Assembly (NCBI GenBank): GCA_027327915.1
Contig: DAHVWT010000015.1
Location: 1 to 33,714 of the forward strand
From: Elusimicrobiota bacterium
GTDB lineage: Bacteria > Elusimicrobiota > Elusimicrobia > UBA1565 > UBA9628
Direction of reading: 5' to 3'
DNA: 33,714 nt
Shown: positions 29,814 through 33,714 of the stretch, piece by piece
How the letters are laid out: every line of letters starts with the position of its first letter
How positions within the stretch are numbered: the first letter of the stretch is position 1
Notes under the pieces: generated by a model
Seen by the model: only the letters and a program-made list of their open reading frames with translations
Told to the model about the DNA's origin: nothing
The model's database searches: none
Translations under genes and position numbers: made by a program

Positions 29814-30959
29814 ATGGACGATGTGCTGATTCTCGCCGCAACCCGGACTCCCGTCGGCGCCCTCAACGGCGTCCTCGCCTCCTACGCCGCCCCTCAGCTC
29901 GGGTCCAAAGTCCTCGCGGACGCCTTGGCAAAGGCGCAGGTGAAAGGCGCCGATTTGGGAGAGATCGTGATGGGCAACGTCATCTCCGCCGGCGTCGGAC
30001 AGGCGCCCGCCCGCCAAGCTTCGATCCTGGCTGGCATCCCCGCGAGCGTCGGGGCCACCACCGTCAACAAGGTCTGCGGCTCGGGACTCAAGGCCGTCAT
30101 GATGGCCTCCCAGTCGATCCGCCTCGGAGAAGAGAGCCTCGCGGCGGCGGGCGGCATGGAGTCGATGTCCAAGGCCCCTTTCCTTCTCGACAAGGCGCGT
30201 TCCGGCTACCGCTACGGCAATGCCGTTCTCATCGATTCGATCTTGTCGGACGGCCTCCTCGACGCCTACTCCCGCGTCCACATGGGAGACTGCGGCGAGA
30301 TGTGCGCGGAAAAATACGCGATCTCCCGCCAGGAGCAGGACGCCTTCGCGGAGAAGTCCTACCAGCGCGCGATCGAGGCCCAGAAATCCGGCGCTTTCGC
30401 GGACGAGATGGCCCCGGTCGACGGGCTCGCCGCCGACGAGGAGCCGGGCCGCGTCAAATTCGACAAGATCCCCAAGCTCAAGGCGGCCTTCAAGGCGAAC
30501 GGAACCATCACGGCGGCGAACGCCTCCAAGCTCAACGACGGCGCGGCCGCGCTCGTCCTCGCGAGTCCCGCCGGGGCGGCGGGAAAGAAGCCTCTCGCGC
30601 GAATCGTCGGCTGGGCCACGCACTCCCAGGAACCCCAATGGTTCACGACGGCGCCGGCGGGAGCGATCGAAAAGCTCTTAAAGCAGCTCAAGTGGTCCGT
30701 CAAGGACGTCGATCTCTTCGAGGTCAACGAGGCCTTCAGCGTGGTGGCGCTCGCCGTCATGAAGCTCGTCGGGCTCCCCCTCGAAAAGGTCAACGTGAAC
30801 GGCGGCGCGGTCGCCCTGGGGCACCCCCTGGGCGCGAGCGGCGCCAGGATTCTCGCGACCCTCGTCCATGCGCTCCGTCGCCGCGGCCTCAAGAGGGGAA
30901 TCGCCGCCATCTGCTTGGGCGGCGGCGAGGCCGTCGCCGTCGCGGTCGAGACCGTTTAA
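29814..30959 (+). CDS. Acetyl-CoA acetyltransferase (thiolase)
   Basis: This 381-residue thiolase interconverts two acetyl-CoA and acetoacetyl-CoA. The acylated Cys88 is in VNKVCGSGLKAVMMA, VNEAFSVVAL supplies the NEAF motif, His337 is in ALGHPLGASG and Cys367 in ICLGGGEAVAV, so the active site is complete. Length is slightly below the usual 390. The ATG has AAGGAG 8 nt upstream. It ends 4 nt before hutH, so it shares an operon with the histidine-degradation genes; this may link amino-acid breakdown to acetoacetyl-CoA metabolism, which is inference. The 53-nt gap before it holds no clear promoter that I can support. Confidence 0.93.
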   Translation: MDDVLILAATRTPVGALNGVLASYAAPQLGSKVLADALAKAQVKGADLGEIVMGNVISAGVGQAPARQASILAGIPASVGATTVNKVCGSGLKAVMMASQSIRLGEESLAAAGGMESMSKAPFLLDKARSGYRYGNAVLIDSILSDGLLDAYSRVHMGDCGEMCAEKYAISRQEQDAFAEKSYQRAIEAQKSGAFADEMAPVDGLAADEEPGRVKFDKIPKLKAAFKANGTITAANASKLNDGAAALVLASPAGAAGKKPLARIVGWATHSQEPQWFTTAPAGAIEKLLKQLKWSVKDVDLFEVNEAFSVVALAVMKLVGLPLEKVNVNGGAVALGHPLGASGARILATLVHALRRRGLKRGIAAICLGGGEAVAVAVETV

Positions 30960-30963
30960 AGCC

Positions 30964-32472
30964 GTGCCCCGGGCCCAGGCGGCCGCCTTCGCGCTCGGCG
31001 GCCGCGTCGATCTTGATATTTTCCGCCAAGTCGCCTCCGGATCGAGGCCGGTTTCCCTCGGCCGCGAGGGAAGGCGCCGCGTCGCCCAAAGCCGGGCCCG
31101 GCTCCTCGCGGCGGCGGCGCGCGGCCCGATCTACGGCGTCAACACGGGCTTTGGCGACCTGGCCTCAAAGCGCATACCGCCGAAGGATCTCCTCAAGCTT
31201 CAACGGAATCTCGTCCTGAGCCACGCCTGCGGGGTCGGCGAGCCCTTGGGCGAGGAGGAGGCCCGCGGCATCCTCTTTTTACGCGCCAACGAGCTCGCCA
31301 AGGGCCATTCGGGAGTCCGCCCGGAGCTCGTCTTGCGCCTGGCCGATCTCCTCAACTCGGGCTCCGTCCCCGTGATCCCGAGCCGCGGCTCCGTGGGCGC
31401 GAGCGGCGACTTGGCCCCGCTCGCGCACCTGGCTCTCCTCGTGCTCGGCGAGGGAGACGCCCTCCACGGAGGGCGCCGAATCCCCGCGTCGGCGCTCCTT
31501 TCCCGGCTGGGCCTCAAGCCTTTCGTGCTCGATGCCAAGGAGGGGCTCTCCCTTCTCAACGGCACTCAGGCGATGCAGTCCCTGGGGGCCCTGGCCCTCC
31601 TCTCGGCCCGCCGCGTCTTCGACGCGGCGACGCTCGCCTGCGCCGCGACTCTCGAGGCCTGCGCGGGGACGCCCGCCCCCTTCGACTCCCGGCTTCACTC
31701 GCTCAAGCCGCATCCGGGCCAGATGAAAGTCGCCCGGGAGCTCCGGAGCCTCCTGGCCGGCAGCGCGATCCGCCGCTCGCACATCAAAAACGATCCCCGC
31801 GTCCAGGATCCCTACAGCCTGCGCGCCGCCCCGCAAATCCACGGACCGGTGTGGGACGCGATCGTCTCGGCGCGGCGCACGGTCGAGATCGAGATGAACT
31901 CCGCGACCGACAACCCCCTCGTCGTCGGCTCCCGCGTCGTCTCCGGCGGGCATTTTCACGGTGAAGCCCTGAGCCTCGCCTTCGACTCCCTGGCGACCGC
32001 CTTCGCGGTGCTGGGCGGAGTCTCGGAGCGGAGAATCTACCTGCTCACGGCCGGCAAGGCTCCGGGGCTCAAGCCCTTCCTGGCCTCGCGGCCCGGGCTC
32101 GAGTCCGGCTGGATGATTCCCCAGGTCGCGGCGGCGGCGCTGGCCTCCGAGAACAAGGGGCTCGCGCATCCCGCGAGCGCCGACTCGATTCCCACCTCGG
32201 CGGGGCAGGAGGATTTCGTCAGCATGGGGATGGGGGCCGCCTTGAAGCTCAAGCGCGCCGTCTGGAACACGGCGCAGATCGTGGCGATCGAGCTTTTGAT
32301 GGCCGCGCGCGGCGTCGAATCCCGCGCGCCCTTGAAGCCCGGCCGAGGCGTCGCGCGCGGCTTGGCGCGGCTTCGCCGCGAGATCGCGCCGAGCCCCGAG
32401 GACGAGATTCTCTCCCCGAAAATGGAGCGGAGCCGGGACCTCGTCTTGAGAGGCGAATTCTCCTCGCCATGA
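30964..32472 (+). CDS. hutH: Histidine ammonia-lyase
   Basis: This 502-residue enzyme starts histidine degradation by removing ammonia to make urocanate. The internal Ala146-Ser147-Gly148 of [14 protein letters not shown] forms the MIO cofactor. [11 protein letters not shown] (the active-site Tyr loop), [21 protein letters not shown] and [11 protein letters not shown] are all conserved. The GTG start follows the thiolase stop by 4 nt, and no better start exists; the frame is open upstream only within the thiolase gene. The stop overlaps the hutU ATG by 4 nt (ATGA). Confidence 0.96.
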   Translation: MPRAQAAAFALGGRVDLDIFRQVASGSRPVSLGREGRRRVAQSRARLLAAAARGPIYGVNTGFGDLASKRIPPKDLLKLQRNLVLSHACGVGEPLGEEEARGILFLRANELAKGHSGVRPELVLRLADLLNSGSVPVIPSRGSVGASGDLAPLAHLALLVLGEGDALHGGRRIPASALLSRLGLKPFVLDAKEGLSLLNGTQAMQSLGALALLSARRVFDAATLACAATLEACAGTPAPFDSRLHSLKPHPGQMKVARELRSLLAGSAIRRSHIKNDPRVQDPYSLRAAPQIHGPVWDAIVSARRTVEIEMNSATDNPLVVGSRVVSGGHFHGEALSLAFDSLATAFAVLGGVSERRIYLLTAGKAPGLKPFLASRPGLESGWMIPQVAAAALASENKGLAHPASADSIPTSAGQEDFVSMGMGAALKLKRAVWNTAQIVAIELLMAARGVESRAPLKPGRGVARGLARLRREIAPSPEDEILSPKMERSRDLVLRGEFSSP

Positions 32473-33714
32473 CGAACGCCCTCGCGGCCCCGGCCAAGCC
32501 CCTGCGCGCCCCGCGCGGACGGAAGCTCCACTGCCGCTCCTGGCAGCAGGAGGGAGCCCTGCGGATGCTCATGAACAACCTCGACCCCGAGGTCGCGGAG
32601 CGCCCCGAGGACTTGGTCGTCTACGGCGGCCGCGGCAAGGCCGCCCGCGACTGGCCCTCCTTCCACGCCATCGTCCGATCGATCAAGAGCCTCGCCAACG
32701 ACGAGACCCTGCTCATCCAGTCCGGAAAGCCCGTCGGGGTCTTCCGGACCTTCGAGGAGGCGCCCCGCGTCCTCATCGCCAACGCGAACCTCGTCGGGCG
32801 TTGGGCGACCTGGGAGCATTTCGACGAGCTCGAGCGGCGCGGGCTCATGATGTTCGGCCAGATGACGGCGGGCTCGTGGATCTACATCGGGACCCAAGGC
32901 ATACTCCAAGGGACCTACGAGACCTTCGCGCAGGCCGCGCGCAAGCATTTCGGGGAAAGCCTCGAGGGCCGGCTCGTCGTGAGCGCGGGGCTGGGCGGCA
33001 TGGGCGGCGCCCAACCCCTGGCCGCCGTCATGAACGGCGCCGCTTTCCTGGGCGTGGAAGTCGATGCCCGGCGGCTCGAGATGCGCCTGAAGACCGGCTA
33101 TCTCGACGCCGTCGAGACCCATCTCGACGCGGCGCTCGATCGCGTCCTCGAAGCGAAGAAGAGCCGCCGCGCGCTTTCGATCGGCCTGCTTGGCAACGCC
33201 GCCGAGATCATGCCCCGGATCGCGTCGCGGAACCTCCCGGTCGATCTCCTGACGGACCAGACCTCCGCCCACGATCTTCTGTTGGGCTACGTTCCCCGCG
33301 GGCTCTCCGTCGAGGACTCCCGGGAGCTCGCCCGCAAGGACCCCGAGAAGAAAAAGGCGCTGGCCTTGGAGTCGATCGCCGAGCACGTCCGGGCGATGCT
33401 GGAGCTCAAGCGGCAGGGCTCGATCGTCTTCGACTACGGCAATAACATCCGCGCCCAAGCCAAGTCCGCGGGCGTCACGGACGCCTTCTCGATCCCGGGC
33501 TTCGTGCCGGAATTCATCCGCCCGCTCTTTTGCGAGGGGAAGGGCCCCTTCCGCTGGGCCGCCCTCTCCGGGGACCCCGAGGACATAGCGACCCTCGACC
33601 GGGAAGCCTTGAAGCTCTTCGGCCGCGATCCAGCGCTCGCGCGGTGGATCAAGTTGGCTTCCCAAAAAGTCCGATTCCAGGGGCTTCCGGCGCGCATCTG
33701 CTGGCTGGGGCTGG
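32469..33714 (+). CDS. hutU: Urocanate hydratase (3' end outside window)
   Basis: The gene runs off the window after about 415 codons of an expected 550. The enzyme adds water to urocanate with tightly bound NAD, giving imidazolone propionate. [85 protein letters not shown] (NAD binding), [11 protein letters not shown] and the final [10 protein letters not shown] (containing the catalytic Cys) are present. The ATGA overlap couples it to hutH. hutI and a formimidoylglutamate-processing enzyme would be expected downstream or elsewhere. Confidence 0.97.
   Translation, partial: MTNALAAPAKPLRAPRGRKLHCRSWQQEGALRMLMNNLDPEVAERPEDLVVYGGRGKAARDWPSFHAIVRSIKSLANDETLLIQSGKPVGVFRTFEEAPRVLIANANLVGRWATWEHFDELERRGLMMFGQMTAGSWIYIGTQGILQGTYETFAQAARKHFGESLEGRLVVSAGLGGMGGAQPLAAVMNGAAFLGVEVDARRLEMRLKTGYLDAVETHLDAALDRVLEAKKSRRALSIGLLGNAAEIMPRIASRNLPVDLLTDQTSAHDLLLGYVPRGLSVEDSRELARKDPEKKKALALESIAEHVRAMLELKRQGSIVFDYGNNIRAQAKSAGVTDAFSIPGFVPEFIRPLFCEGKGPFRWAALSGDPEDIATLDREALKLFGRDPALARWIKLASQKVRFQGLPARICWLGL

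Noticed and set aside
32037-33665. Minus-strand open frame of 542 codons
   Set aside because: Shadow of hutH and hutU, both with full family motifs; long antisense frames are common in high-GC DNA.
1-33714. CRISPR array accompanying the Cas1-like piece
   Set aside because: No regularly spaced direct repeats were seen anywhere in the window.

Overview
The window is a gene-dense, high-GC bacterial segment with almost no spacer DNA: genes commonly overlap by 1-14 nt and the largest clearly gene-free gap is about 180 bp. It carries housekeeping genes (polA, coaE, rho, ileS, lspA, smpB, mutM, trxA), a type IV pilin with its prepilin peptidase, and a UPF0164/TraF-like outer-membrane protein. This points to a diderm bacterium. 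Gene content and style are compatible with an Elusimicrobiota-like or related uncultured lineage, but that placement is inference, not a measured result. No phage, insertion-sequence transposase, rRNA or CRISPR array is visible.

Layout. 1-2292: two tandem paralogous polytopic membrane proteins on the minus strand. The downstream copy is cut off near position 150, where the sequence changes into an unrelated plus-strand reading frame that resembles part of Cas1. 2251-2292 is an imperfect 42-nt palindrome at the start of the upstream copy. 2315-4631 (minus): outer-membrane beta-barrel protein and a di-heme cytochrome c peroxidase, divergent from queF with a gap of about 20 bp. 4653-13365 (plus): queF, trxA, then polA-rhomboid-coaE-rho-LysM/M23 peptidase-GT-C-like membrane protein, largely overlapping, followed by a second membrane protein to 14746. 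14706-20553 (minus): prepilin peptidase, pilin, lspA, ileS and an acyl-CoA dehydrogenase; the last three overlap end to start. 20731-25458: a small secreted HILP-repeat protein behind FNR/CRP-family-like operators, an aminotransferase, a convergent alpha/beta hydrolase, then parvulin-type PPIase-rhodanese-mutM. 25465-29760: smpB (minus), tRNA-Leu(CAG), a secreted HEAT-repeat protein starting 3 nt after the tRNA, a CHASE2-type class III nucleotide cyclase and a DUF3307-like membrane protein. 29814-end: thiolase, hutH and hutU (cut by the window end), a histidine-degradation operon.

How the genes fit together. There are two envelope/secretion themes: pilin with its processing peptidase, and LspA, SurA-like PPIase, M23 peptidase, rhomboid and GT-C-like proteins. 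The third signalling theme is a cyclase with a periplasmic sensor, co-transcribed with a HEAT protein and a membrane protein. hutHU with a thiolase suggests amino-acid catabolism feeding the CoA pool.

The most interesting signals are regulatory. Several operon-leading genes lack a Shine-Dalgarno sequence and instead have a -10-like hexamer 8-11 nt before the start codon, suggesting leaderless transcripts. Two divergent pairs appear to share overlapping -10 elements on opposite strands. Three TTGAT-N4-ATCAA-like boxes sit at activator spacing before the HILP-repeat gene. The M23 peptidase gene appears to start at an ATC codon behind a good Shine-Dalgarno sequence.
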